In this document: positions 1 to 8,859 of the stretch, piece after piece
How the letters are laid out: every line of letters starts with the position of its first letter
How positions within the stretch are numbered: position 1 is the first letter of the stretch
Assembly (NCBI RefSeq): GCF_900119705.1
Contig: NZ_LT632322.1
Coordinates: forward strand, 1,116,001 to 1,180,000
Length of the DNA: 64,000 bases
Reading direction: 5' to 3'
Source: Murdochiella vaginalis
Lineage (GTDB): Bacteria > Bacillota > Clostridia > Tissierellales > Peptoniphilaceae
Notes under the pieces: model-generated
Told to the model about the DNA's origin: nothing
Database searches by the model: none
Seen by the model: the letters and a program-made list of their open reading frames with translations, nothing else
Made by a program: the position numbers and the translations under genes

Positions 1-445
1 CGAAGCCATGCCGGATATCGCGCTATCAACGGATATCATCGTCGGTTTTCCGGGGGAGACGGAGGAGGATCATCAGCAGACCCTGGATCTTTGCCGGCAA
101 GTGGAATTTACCACCGCCTTTACCTTTTTATATTCTCCGCGTCCCGGTACAAAAGCCTATGAACGGAGTGATCACGTCGACGAACAAACCAAAAGCCGAC
201 GTTTTCAGGAATTATTGGATGTGCTGTATCCCATTTTTCTGCGTCGCAATCGACAAGCGATTGGTGATACGGTTCAGGTGTTGGTGGAAAGTGTCAGCAA
301 AACCGATGCAACACGTGTATCCGGAAGAGATGCCCAAGGAAGATTGATTCATTTTCAAGGCGATTCTTCGCTCATTGGACAAATGTTACCCGTGCGTATT
401 CAAGAAGCCAATTCCTTTGCTCTCTTCGGCGAGAGGGTGAAGTAG
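1..445 (+). CDS. miaB: tRNA-2-methylthio-N6-dimethylallyladenosine synthase MiaB, C-terminal part
   Basis: The gene is cut by the left window edge; the reading frame is open from base 2. MiaB is a radical-SAM methylthiotransferase that modifies A37 of tRNAs reading UNN codons. The visible part carries the end of the radical-SAM domain (TDIIVGFPGETEEDH, then FTFLYSPRPGT, both family hallmarks), followed by a TRAM RNA-binding domain over the last 65 or so residues (from about VQVLVES to the end). The 4Fe-4S cysteines would lie upstream and cannot be seen. It sits 57 bp before mutS on the same strand, a common arrangement in Clostridia, so it probably begins or belongs to the miaB-mutS-mutL-miaA transcription unit. 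MiaB is preferred over MtaB or RimO because of the sequence style and the later miaA gene. Confidence 0.9.
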   Translation, partial: EAMPDIALSTDIIVGFPGETEEDHQQTLDLCRQVEFTTAFTFLYSPRPGTKAYERSDHVDEQTKSRRFQELLDVLYPIFLRRNRQAIGDTVQVLVESVSKTDATRVSGRDAQGRLIHFQGDSSLIGQMLPVRIQEANSFALFGERVK

Positions 446-502
446 CATATTGAACGAAACGAAGCGAGAGAATGCATCGCTTACAAGAAGAATAGAGGAG
501 CC

Positions 503-3184
503 ATGGTCTGGGAATACATTGATCGGACGAAGCTTTCGCCGATGATGCAACATTACGTGCAAATTAAAGAGCAACATCCCGATTGTCTCATTTTGTATCG
601 CTTGGGCGATTTTTATGAGCTGTTTTTTGATGATGCTTTGGTCGGTTCGCGCGTATTGGAGCTGACTCTGACCGGGCGGGATTGTGGTCTGGAAGAACGC
701 TGCCCCATGGCGGGTGTTCCGCATCACGTGGTGGATAACTATACGGCAAAACTTGTACATGCTGGCTATAAAGTGTGTCTCGTGGAGCAGATGGAAGATC
801 CCCGTGAGGCAGTGGGACTTGTAAAGCGAGGCATCACGAGAATCGTAACGCCCGGCACGGTGACGGACGCAGAAAATCTGGAGCGCAATGAACACAATTA
901 TCTTTTGCTCGTCTATGCCTATCGACAGACGCTTGGCCTATGCTATGTCGATCTCTCTACAGGCCGCCTGGAGGCAACGGAAATCGCCCCGGTGAAACGA
1001 TGGGGACTGACCGTATTGGATTGGGTGGAATTGCTGCAGCCTTCTGAAGTGATTCTTCTCGAGGAAGCGGAAAATCAAGAAATAAATGATGGCATTCAGG
1101 AGTTCCTGTCCGGGAAAAAACTCTTTTTATCACGTAAGCCGCGCGGAACGGTTCATATCCGGGATCTGCATCAGGGATTAAGCGCTCGGCTCCCCGGAGG
1201 GATTCCCTCGATTTTTCGCCGGCATTTGGTGGCCCAGATTGCTCTGTATGCGCTTTTAGAGACGGTTTACGCATACCAGGAACAGCCCTTGGAGCATCTG
1301 TCTCGTGTGGAATGGGTGACGCCGCATCGCTATTTGCGATTGAATGCCGCGACGCGCGAAAACTTGGAATTAACGAGAAATTTAGAGGATGCAACTGTAC
1401 GGCATACGCTCCTTTCCGTTTTGGACCGCACGAAGACGGCGATGGGATCGCGCAAGATAGCAGATTGGCTTTCTTTTCCCTTGCTTAATCAAGAAGATAT
1501 TATTGCTCGCCAGGATATCGTTGCTTTATTTATGCAGGAGCTTTCTGCTCGTCTGACCCTGCGGGAAGCATTGGAAAATGTCTATGATCTGGAGCGCCTT
1601 CTGAGCAAACTCAGCTTTCGCCGCGGCAATGCGCGCGACTTGCTGCGTTTTGCGCAATCCCTTTCCACCCTGCCGCAGGTGATCGCCACGCTTTCAGCCT
1701 TAGAGGATCCCTGTATCGCGCTTTTATTACAGGGGCTGGATCCCTTGACGGATCTACGCGAGCACATCCTTTCGGCCATTGTGGAGGAACCACCGATTTC
1801 CGTCAACGAAGGCGGAATGATTCGCGACGGATACAGTCAAGAACTGGATGATCTGAAAAGCGGAGGGGAGCAGGCGCGATCCGCGCTGGTTACCTATGAG
1901 GAACAGGAGCGCGAACGTAGCGGTATCCGTAATTTGCGCATTATTTATCGTAAAAATCAGGGCTATTTTTTAGAAGTCACCCGGTCCAATTTGGACAAGA
2001 TTCCCGAGGATTATCAACGTCGCCAAACGTTGAAAAATGCGGAACGCTATACCACAGAATACTTGGAAATGCAGGCGAATCGCATCATCGGTTCCTCCGC
2101 CAAGGTGGAGGCGATGGAATTTTCGCTGTTTCAGGCCTTGCGAGATGAGGTGGCAGCCGAGGCGGTGCATATACAACGCGTTGCAGATACCTTGGCGGAT
2201 CTCGATGCGCTATTGTCGCTTGCGCAGGTTGCTTCGGATCATGACTATTGTCGTCCTGTGTTTGTTTTGGAAGAAGAGCCCATACACATCGTGGAAGGTC
2301 GACACCCGGTCGTCTCGGCGCAGCCGGATGTGGATTTTATCGTCAATGACCTGGATATTGGCGAAAAGGATAATCGTATTCAGGTGATTACAGGCCCCAA
2401 TATGGCGGGAAAATCCACGTATATACGGCAAAATGCCTTGCTGATTATCATGGCGCAGATGGGATCCTTCGTGCCGGCAAAATCGTGTCGTCTTCCCATT
2501 GTGGATCAGATCTTTACGCGCATCGGGGCACGGGATCACCTCGCGAAAGGGGAATCCACCTTCATGGTGGAGATGAAGGAAATGGCGGATATCCTTCAGG
2601 AAGCAACAACGAAAAGCTTTTTGGTTCTTGATGAGGTAGGACGCGGTACGAGCACGAATGACGGCCTTTCCATAGCTTGTGCCATTTTGGAATATCTCTC
2701 ACGATCCCTTCCGGCGAAAACGCTCTTTGCCACCCATTATCATGAATTAACGCAGCTGGCGGATGTTCTGCCGAATCTTTCCAACCGACGTGTGCAGATT
2801 CAAGAAGAGGCGGGACACCTGGTCTTCCTGCATCGGGTGGAAGAAGGTTCGGCGGATCGCAGTTACGGCATTGAAGTAGCGCGGCTTTCAGGCATGCCGG
2901 AATCGATTCTTGCGCGTGCGGAAGCAATTCTAAATGATTTGGATCAAAATCGGATCGAGTCAACCGAGAAGGAAGGCGCGTTTCTTCGCTCCTCTTCATC
3001 GCGGATGCGAGAAAGTCTTGCTTCGTCTCCACAACCGGTTGATAGTCATCACGAAACCGTAAAAATAGATCCGCTTCGACAAAAACTGCAATCCATGGAT
3101 ATCAATACGCTCTCACCCATGGAAGCCTTTATGGAATTAGATGCCTTCATTCGTGAGGCAAAACAGGAAGGGGAAGAATCATGA
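503..3184 (+). CDS. mutS: DNA mismatch repair protein MutS
   Basis: MutS recognises mispaired and looped bases and recruits MutL. At 893 residues the protein is full length. The mismatch-reading Phe-X-Glu motif is present near residues 37-39 (GDFYELF). The ATPase domain holds Walker A GPNMAGKST at about 631-639, Walker B FLVLDEVGRGTS, and the later ATHYHEL motif. The C-terminal tail past residue 800 is polar and ends in a helix typical of the MutS tetramerisation region. The start is the ATG after GAGGAG at about 495-500. The stop overlaps the mutL start (ATGA), so the two are translationally coupled. Confidence 0.97.
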   Translation: MVWEYIDRTKLSPMMQHYVQIKEQHPDCLILYRLGDFYELFFDDALVGSRVLELTLTGRDCGLEERCPMAGVPHHVVDNYTAKLVHAGYKVCLVEQMEDPREAVGLVKRGITRIVTPGTVTDAENLERNEHNYLLLVYAYRQTLGLCYVDLSTGRLEATEIAPVKRWGLTVLDWVELLQPSEVILLEEAENQEINDGIQEFLSGKKLFLSRKPRGTVHIRDLHQGLSARLPGGIPSIFRRHLVAQIALYALLETVYAYQEQPLEHLSRVEWVTPHRYLRLNAATRENLELTRNLEDATVRHTLLSVLDRTKTAMGSRKIADWLSFPLLNQEDIIARQDIVALFMQELSARLTLREALENVYDLERLLSKLSFRRGNARDLLRFAQSLSTLPQVIATLSALEDPCIALLLQGLDPLTDLREHILSAIVEEPPISVNEGGMIRDGYSQELDDLKSGGEQARSALVTYEEQERERSGIRNLRIIYRKNQGYFLEVTRSNLDKIPEDYQRRQTLKNAERYTTEYLEMQANRIIGSSAKVEAMEFSLFQALRDEVAAEAVHIQRVADTLADLDALLSLAQVASDHDYCRPVFVLEEEPIHIVEGRHPVVSAQPDVDFIVNDLDIGEKDNRIQVITGPNMAGKSTYIRQNALLIIMAQMGSFVPAKSCRLPIVDQIFTRIGARDHLAKGESTFMVEMKEMADILQEATTKSFLVLDEVGRGTSTNDGLSIACAILEYLSRSLPAKTLFATHYHELTQLADVLPNLSNRRVQIQEEAGHLVFLHRVEEGSADRSYGIEVARLSGMPESILARAEAILNDLDQNRIESTEKEGAFLRSSSSRMRESLASSPQPVDSHHETVKIDPLRQKLQSMDINTLSPMEAFMELDAFIREAKQEGEES

Positions 3185-5103
3185 TTCGTCAATTAGATGC
3201 AGAAACCGTCAAGCGCATTGCGGCAGGCGAAGTCATTGAGCGCCCCGTTTCTGTTGTGAAGGAATTAGTGGAAAATGCTGTGGATGCCGGTGCCGATGAG
3301 ATTTTGGTACAGATTCGTGATGGCGGCAAATCGCTCATTTCGGTAACGGATAATGGGTCCGGAATTTCCAAGCAAGAAATGGAGACCGCGTTTTTGCCGC
3401 ATGCTACCTCGAAGATTTCCTCTTTTGCGGATCTTTATCGTCTGCATTCGTTGGGATTTCGTGGAGAGGCGTTATCTTCCATCGTCGCCGTGGCGGAAGT
3501 GGAAGCGCAATCCAAGACGGCCGAAGAAGAAACCGGATTTGCTCTTCGCTATGTGGACGGAAACGTGGTGGAACGAAAAACCGTCGCTATGGGAACAGGA
3601 ACACGCATCACCGTTTCACATTTATTTGCCGGTATTCCGGTGCGTCGCACATTTTTAAAAAGCGATGTGGCAGAAAGCAATGCCGTTTCGCGCTATCTGT
3701 ATACGATGGCGATCGGACATCCGGAGATTGCCTTTCGTTTTTATCGGGACGATAAGCGCATCTTACAGACCGGAAAAGAACAGAGCCTGGAAGAAACCTT
3801 GCTGGTGCTGTACGGACGAAGCTATCACGAATCCATTGTGCCCGTCCATGGGGATGGGCGATATCGCCTCTCCGGCTTTATCGGCAATAATACGTATTAT
3901 CGTGCCAATCGACAAATGCAGTTTTTATACGTGAACGGTCGTGCGATTATGCCGGATCCGGTCCGGGAAATCGTGGAATCCTGCTATCGTTCGCTCATTC
4001 CCAATGGACGCTTCCCGGCCTTTCAGCTGTTTCTCGATACAGATCCGGAAAACATTGATGTGAATGTGCATCCCAACAAAATGACCATTCAGTTTACGGA
4101 TTCGGAAGGCATGCAGGAAATGATTCACCAAGCGGTTCAGACAGCGCTTTTTCGCAAGCCAACGATTCCCGGTGAAGAGAAGAAGGACTTGTTTCCTTCT
4201 CCGGAAGAAAGCTATCGTCGCATTTTGGAACAATATGCCTGGCCGACGAAAAAGGTCGATTCCGAGGAGACGTATTCGCACGACCAAGCACTATTACCGC
4301 AACAAGGTCACGAGGGGAAGGATCCGAAAGTCGAGCACTCTATTGCAGAAGCGGAGGAGGCTGTCAACGAAACACTGGAGTTTATGCTCTCGCCTGATGA
4401 GACTTCTTCTTATGCCGATCCGCAGGAAAAAAAAGATTTATACGTCTCGGAAGAGGAAAATCTGCACGAACAGTCGAGCTTTCTTTCTCCTTCAACGGAC
4501 GAGGAAAGTAGCCTGCTTCCGGCTTTTTCCACCCTGCGATATCTCGGCAGCCTTTTTCACGTGTATCTTCTTTTTGAAGAACGGGGAAAGGATGCATTGC
4601 TCATTATGGATCAACATGCGGCGCATGAACGCGTGAATTATGAACGCTTCCTTAAGCAGGCGAGCGCGGGGACGATTGTGCAGCAGCGCCTATTAAAGCC
4701 GATTGTCGTAGCGTTATCGGATGAACAGGAAACGGCCTTTTCTGTACGGCAAAAGGCTCTAACAGATCTCGGATTGGATGTTGCTCCTTTCGGGGAAGGA
4801 AGGGTCGTTCTTCGCGCTGTCCCGACACTTTTTCGATCGACCAATGATGCGCAACTGCTTCTGGACCTGTTGGATGTATCCGTCGCGGAGGCTAAGGAAT
4901 ATGATCAATTGCTGGATCAGATGGCAATGAAGGCCTGCAAGGCTTCTGTTAAGCAGGGAGATTCCTTAAGCGAGGCGGAAGCGGCGGCACTTTATGAGCA
5001 GCTTTATGCTTGTCGCTATCCCTTAACTTGTCCGCATGGAAGACCCACTGTCATCCGACGTGAAAAAAAGGATTTTGAAAAATGGTTCATGCGGGTGAAA
5101 TAA
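3181..5103 (+). CDS. mutL: DNA mismatch repair endonuclease MutL
   Basis: MutL is the GHKL-family ATPase that links mismatch recognition to strand removal. The N-terminal ATPase motifs are clear: ELVENAVDAGAD, DNGSGI and GFRGEALSSI. A variable acidic linker spans about residues 340-440. The C-terminal domain carries the endonuclease motif DQHA-x2-E-x4-E starting at D477 (DQHAAHERVNYE), and the later ACK and CPHGRP metal-site motifs. This is therefore a nicking MutL of the kind found in bacteria without MutH. It overlaps mutS by 4 bp and miaA by one base (TAATG). Confidence 0.96.
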   Translation: MIRQLDAETVKRIAAGEVIERPVSVVKELVENAVDAGADEILVQIRDGGKSLISVTDNGSGISKQEMETAFLPHATSKISSFADLYRLHSLGFRGEALSSIVAVAEVEAQSKTAEEETGFALRYVDGNVVERKTVAMGTGTRITVSHLFAGIPVRRTFLKSDVAESNAVSRYLYTMAIGHPEIAFRFYRDDKRILQTGKEQSLEETLLVLYGRSYHESIVPVHGDGRYRLSGFIGNNTYYRANRQMQFLYVNGRAIMPDPVREIVESCYRSLIPNGRFPAFQLFLDTDPENIDVNVHPNKMTIQFTDSEGMQEMIHQAVQTALFRKPTIPGEEKKDLFPSPEESYRRILEQYAWPTKKVDSEETYSHDQALLPQQGHEGKDPKVEHSIAEAEEAVNETLEFMLSPDETSSYADPQEKKDLYVSEEENLHEQSSFLSPSTDEESSLLPAFSTLRYLGSLFHVYLLFEERGKDALLIMDQHAAHERVNYERFLKQASAGTIVQQRLLKPIVVALSDEQETAFSVRQKALTDLGLDVAPFGEGRVVLRAVPTLFRSTNDAQLLLDLLDVSVAEAKEYDQLLDQMAMKACKASVKQGDSLSEAEAAALYEQLYACRYPLTCPHGRPTVIRREKKDFEKWFMRVK

Positions 5104-6041
5104 TGCACGAATCGCGTGAAAAGAAACGTGTCTTTATCGTAGGACCGACCGGTGTGGGGAAAAGTGCCTTAGCGCTGCGTTTAGCCCGAGATTTTCAAGG
5201 TGAAATCCTTTCTATGGATTCGATGCAGATCTATCGCGGGATGGATATCGGAACCGCGAAAGCGACGCCGGCGGAGCAAAAGGCGATACCGCATCATCTG
5301 CTTGACCTGGTGGATCCGGGAACGCGTTATACCGTAGCGGATTACCAGCGCGATGCGCAAAACGTGCAGAATGAGGTTTTTCAGAGGGGAAAATTGCCGA
5401 TTTTTGTAGGCGGAACCGGCCTGTATCTGAATGCGCTCCTCATGGACTATCAGTTTAGCGGGATGGATACGGCGATGTCGTGGCGAAGGACATTAGAGGA
5501 AGAATACCGACAGGATCATGGCCTTCGGCTCTATCAGGAGCTATGCGATCGAGATCCGGTTACAGCCAAGCGGCTTACTCCCCAGGATAAACCTCGCATC
5601 CTTCGTGCGATTGAGGTTTTACGGCGAACGAAACAGCTGCCTTCTGCGCTGCGAAAAGATCGCGAGAATCCATCGTGGAAAAGCCTCGTGATCATGCTTT
5701 CCCTTCCTCGTGAACAACTCTATGAGGCGATTAATCAGCGCGTCTTGGACATGTTGGACAGGGGGCTTGCGGAGGAAGTGCACCATCTTTATCAAAAGGG
5801 GGTTTCCGCCGACTCTCAGGCTATGCGCGCGATTGGCTATCGCGAATTTTTCTGGTATTTTCGCGGTTTAATAACTTTAGAAGAAACGATTCGACTCATG
5901 CAGCGTTCCTCCCGACAATATGCAAAGCGACAATATACCTGGTATCGTAAGACGAAAGATGCCGTTTGGATTGAAGAAAGAGAACCATCCGTCCGGTATG
6001 AACGGGCAAAACAAGAAATCATTGCATTTCTCCAAGCTTGA
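5103..6041 (+). CDS. miaA: tRNA dimethylallyltransferase MiaA
   Basis: MiaA transfers a dimethylallyl group to N6 of A37 in tRNAs reading UNN codons, making the substrate that MiaB then methylthiolates. The P-loop GPTGVGKS lies at residues 14-21, followed by the DSMQIYRGMDIGTAKAT region that binds the tRNA base and substrate, and GGTGLYLNALL. I chose the ATG at 5103, which overlaps the mutL stop (TAATG). An alternative start at 5082 lies inside mutL and would add a stretch with no family match. The resulting length of 312 residues is normal. No hfq gene follows it, unlike in many Clostridia. Confidence 0.95.
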   Translation: MHESREKKRVFIVGPTGVGKSALALRLARDFQGEILSMDSMQIYRGMDIGTAKATPAEQKAIPHHLLDLVDPGTRYTVADYQRDAQNVQNEVFQRGKLPIFVGGTGLYLNALLMDYQFSGMDTAMSWRRTLEEEYRQDHGLRLYQELCDRDPVTAKRLTPQDKPRILRAIEVLRRTKQLPSALRKDRENPSWKSLVIMLSLPREQLYEAINQRVLDMLDRGLAEEVHHLYQKGVSADSQAMRAIGYREFFWYFRGLITLEETIRLMQRSSRQYAKRQYTWYRKTKDAVWIEEREPSVRYERAKQEIIAFLQA

Positions 6042-6076
6042 TCCGGGCTGTGCTTAATGGATGAAAAAGGAAAACT

Positions 6077-7357
6077 ATGAAGAATCAAATCTATCAACAA
6101 TATTATGATTTAAGTCCGGAGACGCTCTTGCGTATTGAACGGGCGGAAGATGCTTTGGCGGACCGATTTTCCGACTTGCATGCACTGCGCACGGCAAATC
6201 AGCTGAAAGTGTTGCACGCCATGCAACAGAACGGATTGAATCAGGCGGATTTTTACTCGCCGACCGGATACGGATATGGGGATACCGGGCGTGAAAAGAC
6301 GGAACGTATTTTTCGCGATGTATTTCGCGCCGAGGATGCCCTGGTTCGCGCGAACATTACGTCCGGAACGCATGCGATTGCGACAGCGCTCTATGCTTTG
6401 ACCAATAGCGGCGATACGCTTTTAGCTGTTACCGGACATCCGTATGATACGCTTCAATCGGTCATCGGCATCCAAGGCAAGGAAATCGGTACGCTTCAGG
6501 AACGGGGCGTTCAGTATAAAATGCTCCCGCTACAAAAGGGAAAAATCGATCGGGAAGCGTTGCCGGACGCCGTGTCTTGTCACCCGCGTCTGGTTTTACT
6601 GCAGCGTTCCACAGGCTATACGGATCGTCGTGCTTTTACTGTGGAGGAATTGGGCGAAGCGATTGCCATTATTAAAGAAAAGTCTCCGGACTCCATCGTT
6701 TTTGTCGACAACTGTTACGGCGAATTTACGAAAGATCAGGAGCCTCTTGAAGTGGGAGCGGACATCATTGCAGGGTCGCTTATTAAAAATCCGGGTGGCG
6801 GCATTGCTGTCAGCGGCGGCTATCTGGCCGGTAAAAAAGAGTGGATCGAACGATGCCGAAACCATCTCATTGCGCCGGGCTTGGGCGAGGATACCGGGTT
6901 AAGCTTCGGAACGACCCGTCTTACATTACAGGGCCTCTTTTTTGCTCCGCACGTGACCATTGAGGCTTTAAAGGGAGCACTGCTGTTTGCAAAAGTATTT
7001 GAAGATTTAGGTTATCGGTGCTCGCCGGCTTCCGATGACCCGCGTAGCGATATTATCGAAGCCATCACGCTGGGAGAGGGGCGAAAGGTGGAAGCTTTTT
7101 GTCATGCCGTGCAGAAGGCAGCAAGTGTCGGTGCGGATGTGGTTCCGCTTCCCTGGGACATGCCGGGCTACAGTGATCCCGTGATAATGGCTTCCGGCGG
7201 CTTTATTGACGGTTCCTCCATTGAAGTTAGTGCGGACGGGCCGATGCGAGAACCCTATATTGTGTATTATCAAGGCGGGGTAGTTTATGAACAAGCGAAA
7301 CTGGCTTGTTTGTTAAGCGTGGAGGCAATCCAAAATACAGCAGCGCATGCCGAATAA
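6077..7357 (+). CDS. Methionine gamma-lyase family protein (YnbB / aluminium-resistance type), PLP enzyme
   Basis: This is a fold-type I pyridoxal-phosphate protein of 426 residues from the family annotated as methionine gamma-lyase family or aluminium resistance protein (B. subtilis YnbB). It has the family pattern SGTHAIATALYAL near residue 97, VDNCYGEF for the cofactor aspartate, and the Schiff-base lysine in GSLIKNPGGG (K237). The true substrate of the family is not established; a lyase acting on a sulfur amino acid is only suggested by the fold. It lies 35 bp after miaA, the position this gene usually holds in Clostridia, and is closed by an intrinsic terminator. Confidence 0.85.
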   Translation: MKNQIYQQYYDLSPETLLRIERAEDALADRFSDLHALRTANQLKVLHAMQQNGLNQADFYSPTGYGYGDTGREKTERIFRDVFRAEDALVRANITSGTHAIATALYALTNSGDTLLAVTGHPYDTLQSVIGIQGKEIGTLQERGVQYKMLPLQKGKIDREALPDAVSCHPRLVLLQRSTGYTDRRAFTVEELGEAIAIIKEKSPDSIVFVDNCYGEFTKDQEPLEVGADIIAGSLIKNPGGGIAVSGGYLAGKKEWIERCRNHLIAPGLGEDTGLSFGTTRLTLQGLFFAPHVTIEALKGALLFAKVFEDLGYRCSPASDDPRSDIIEAITLGEGRKVEAFCHAVQKAASVGADVVPLPWDMPGYSDPVIMASGGFIDGSSIEVSADGPMREPYIVYYQGGVVYEQAKLACLLSVEAIQNTAAHAE

Positions 7358-7367
7358 AATACGAGAG

Positions 7368-7392
7368 AAAGAGGGGCAACCCTCTTTTTTTT
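7368..7392 (+). terminator. Intrinsic terminator after the YnbB-type gene
   Basis: An 8-bp stem AAAGAGGG / CCCTCTTT closes a GCAA tetraloop and runs into a T tract. It ends the miaB-to-ynbB transcription unit and isolates the SOS promoter that follows. Confidence 0.85.
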
Positions 7393-7413
7393 AATTGTCA
7401 AGAGAAAAATCTC

Positions 7414-7442
7414 TTGACAACGAACAAATGTTCTTCTATACT
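7414..7442 (+). promoter_or_regulatory. Sigma-A promoter of the yneA-like gene
   Basis: A perfect -35 TTGACA (7414-7419) and -10 TATACT (7437-7442) are separated by 17 bp. A LexA box fills the spacer, so bound repressor would block RNA polymerase directly. Confidence 0.88.
7421..7434. promoter_or_regulatory. LexA (SOS) box 1
   Basis: CGAACAAATGTTCT matches the Bacillus-type SOS box (GAAC-N4-GTTC core) with both half-sites intact. It lies between the -35 and -10 elements of the downstream promoter. Confidence 0.88.
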
Positions 7443-7452
7443 AAAAATACAA

Positions 7453-7466
7453 AGAACAAATGTTCG
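7453..7466. promoter_or_regulatory. LexA (SOS) box 2
   Basis: AGAACAAATGTTCG is a second GAAC-N4-GTTC site. Its centre is 32 bp from that of box 1, about three helical turns, so two LexA dimers would sit on the same face of the DNA. It covers the transcription start and early leader. Confidence 0.85.
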
Positions 7467-7480
7467 TTTTAGGAGGACTT

Positions 7481-7789
7481 ATGAAACGCATCGTAATTAC
7501 ACAACCAAAACGCTTTTATACATTCGTTGCCCTTTGCATTTTTATCCTTGCTTTGGCATTGACTCTTGTGTTCAGTTTCGTATCCCGAGAATCCTCTTCA
7601 GCCGCCTCTCCTGTTCATGAAAAAACAGTACTCGTCAAAGCGGGGGATACCGTATGGCATTTGGCCGAGACAGTTGCCGAACACGACGGGCGAGACGTCC
7701 GCGATATCGTTCGTGATATCTATCGCGTCAACAATCTCTGGTCTTCCGGTATTTATCCGGGCCAGACATTACGCATTCCCATTCAATAG
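7481..7789 (+). CDS. Small LysM membrane protein, YneA-like SOS cell-division suppressor
   Basis: The protein has 102 residues: a short basic N-terminus, one membrane segment at about 13-34, and a LysM domain at about 48-102 (VKAGDTVWHLAE ... YPGQTLRIPI). YneA of B. subtilis has this same layout and delays septation during the SOS response. The start is the ATG after a perfect AGGAGG (7471-7476); an earlier in-frame ATG at 7460 lies inside LexA box 2 and is not used. Two LexA boxes upstream make DNA-damage induction very likely. The division-inhibitor role is inferred from layout and regulation. In Bacilli yneA lies beside lexA, but no lexA gene is in this window. Confidence 0.8.
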   Translation: MKRIVITQPKRFYTFVALCIFILALALTLVFSFVSRESSSAASPVHEKTVLVKAGDTVWHLAETVAEHDGRDVRDIVRDIYRVNNLWSSGIYPGQTLRIPIQ

Positions 7790-7897
7790 CTTTTCTGTTG
7801 CGGAATAGTAAAAATATAACTCCCAATTCCCTTTTGTGTTCCCGGAGTATAGGTCAGGGTAGGCTAATGTAGATTTATTCATTAGGGGACATAAAAT

Positions 7898-7926
7898 GAG
7901 GCTCCATCCTTATCTGGTGGAGCCTC
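7898..7926 (-). terminator. Hairpin downstream of the small membrane protein gene
   Basis: A 9-bp perfect stem GAGGCTCCA / TGGAGCCTC with an 11-base loop. Read on the minus strand it is followed by TTTT, so it probably ends the xre-type two-gene unit at 7967-8660. Confidence 0.55.
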
Positions 7927-7966
7927 TCATAAATTTACAGGATTTACTCTGTGGGCTTGATGCATA

Positions 7967-8185
7967 TTATCGGGCTTTCTTGTGAAGTGTGTATGCTACA
8001 ATAGCACATATGATAATTCCAATGCCAAATGGAATGGCAGAAAGAAATGCAACATTAGCGGGTGCACTATAACATCCGTGCTTAATGCCACAAAGCATAT
8101 CACGATAATTATAGGCAATCACGAAACACATAATGTCAGATAGCAGGATTGCAATAGCAATAAACAAATAACTCAGCTTTTTCAT
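7967..8185 (-). CDS. Small two-pass membrane protein of unknown function
   Basis: I do not recognise this protein. It has about 72 residues: a short lysine start (MKKLSYLF), a first membrane segment at about 4-24, a middle loop with two cysteines (CGIKHGCYS), and a second membrane segment at about 38-65 ending in HKKAR. The ATG at 8185 is preferred over one at 8200 because GGAGGT lies just upstream of it. It starts 17 bp after the stop of the Xre-type regulator and is surely cotranscribed with it, so it may be a partner or target of that regulator. Codon use is AT-richer than in the flanking core genes. Confidence 0.6.
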   Translation of the reverse strand: MKKLSYLFIAIAILLSDIMCFVIAYNYRDMLCGIKHGCYSAPANVAFLSAIPFGIGIIICAIVAYTLHKKAR

Positions 8186-8201
8186 ACGCTTTACCTCCAT
8201 T

Positions 8202-8660
8202 TCATTTTTTGCGTAGTATTAGTACTAAGCCTACAACCATCGAAAGCACACATAGGATGAGGAGTACGCCAGATCCACTTAGAGTAATCGTCGAAGCAGT
8301 ATTTAGTTGCTCTGTTGCGCTTGGACTCATGACCATCAAAACTCCGAAAAGGATTAGACATACAGTACCAATCAAACAAAGGCCAATACCTACCTTCATC
8401 TCTATGGCTTTTGAAACTTTGGAATCTTCTACCTTCGGCGGTGCTTCCGTTGTACCCTGATCGATTGTTTCTTCCTTCACAAGGTCATCAAGAGTAATGT
8501 TGAAGCACTCGCTTAATACCAACAGTTTTTCTAATTCAGGCGTCGATGTTCCACTTTCCCATTTAGATATGGCCTGTCTTGAAACGCCTATTTTCTCTGC
8601 AAGTTGCTCTTGAGAAAGTCCACTCTTGCGTCTGAACTTATATATTCTTTCAGACAACAT
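8202..8660 (-). CDS. Xre-family regulator with C-terminal membrane segments
   Basis: The protein has 152 residues. Residues 5-60 form a helix-turn-helix of the Xre/Cro type (LSQEQLAEKIGVSRQAISKWESG is the recognition core). A polar linker follows to about residue 86, then two membrane segments at about 88-111 and 127-149. Membrane-bound Xre regulators of this kind often sense envelope or signal molecules and control neighbouring small membrane proteins. The start is the ATG at 8660, preceded by AAGGAGGT; the longer frame upstream has no domain match. The gene stands in an AT-richer patch with insertion-sequence remnants and may have been acquired. Confidence 0.85.
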   Translation of the reverse strand: MLSERIYKFRRKSGLSQEQLAEKIGVSRQAISKWESGTSTPELEKLLVLSECFNITLDDLVKEETIDQGTTEAPPKVEDSKVSKAIEMKVGIGLCLIGTVCLILFGVLMVMSPSATEQLNTASTITLSGSGVLLILCVLSMVVGLVLILRKK

Positions 8661-8731
8661 TTTCTCTACCTCCTTGGAAATACTATGCCACAATCTACGG
8701 TTACACACTATCAACTACAATTGAAACTTCC

Positions 8732-8746
8732 GCAACCATTGGTTGC
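8732..8746. promoter_or_regulatory. Palindrome upstream of the Xre-type gene, possible operator
   Basis: GCAACC-ATT-GGTTGC is a perfect 6-bp inverted repeat 72 bp upstream of the regulator start. Its place suggests an autoregulatory operator. This is inferred from symmetry only. Confidence 0.3.
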
Positions 8747-8859
8747 TATATCAAAAAATCAAAAATTTCAACTCTATTCTATTCCATAACACCATACTGC
8801 CACCATCCCTGTATATAAGAATAAGACTACCATCCATTTCTGAATGATAGTCCCTTCTC

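Noticed and set aside
386-895. 169-codon minus-strand open frame over the miaB-mutS junction
   Set aside because: It lies opposite mutS, has no domain pattern and no ribosome site; it is a shadow of the real gene.
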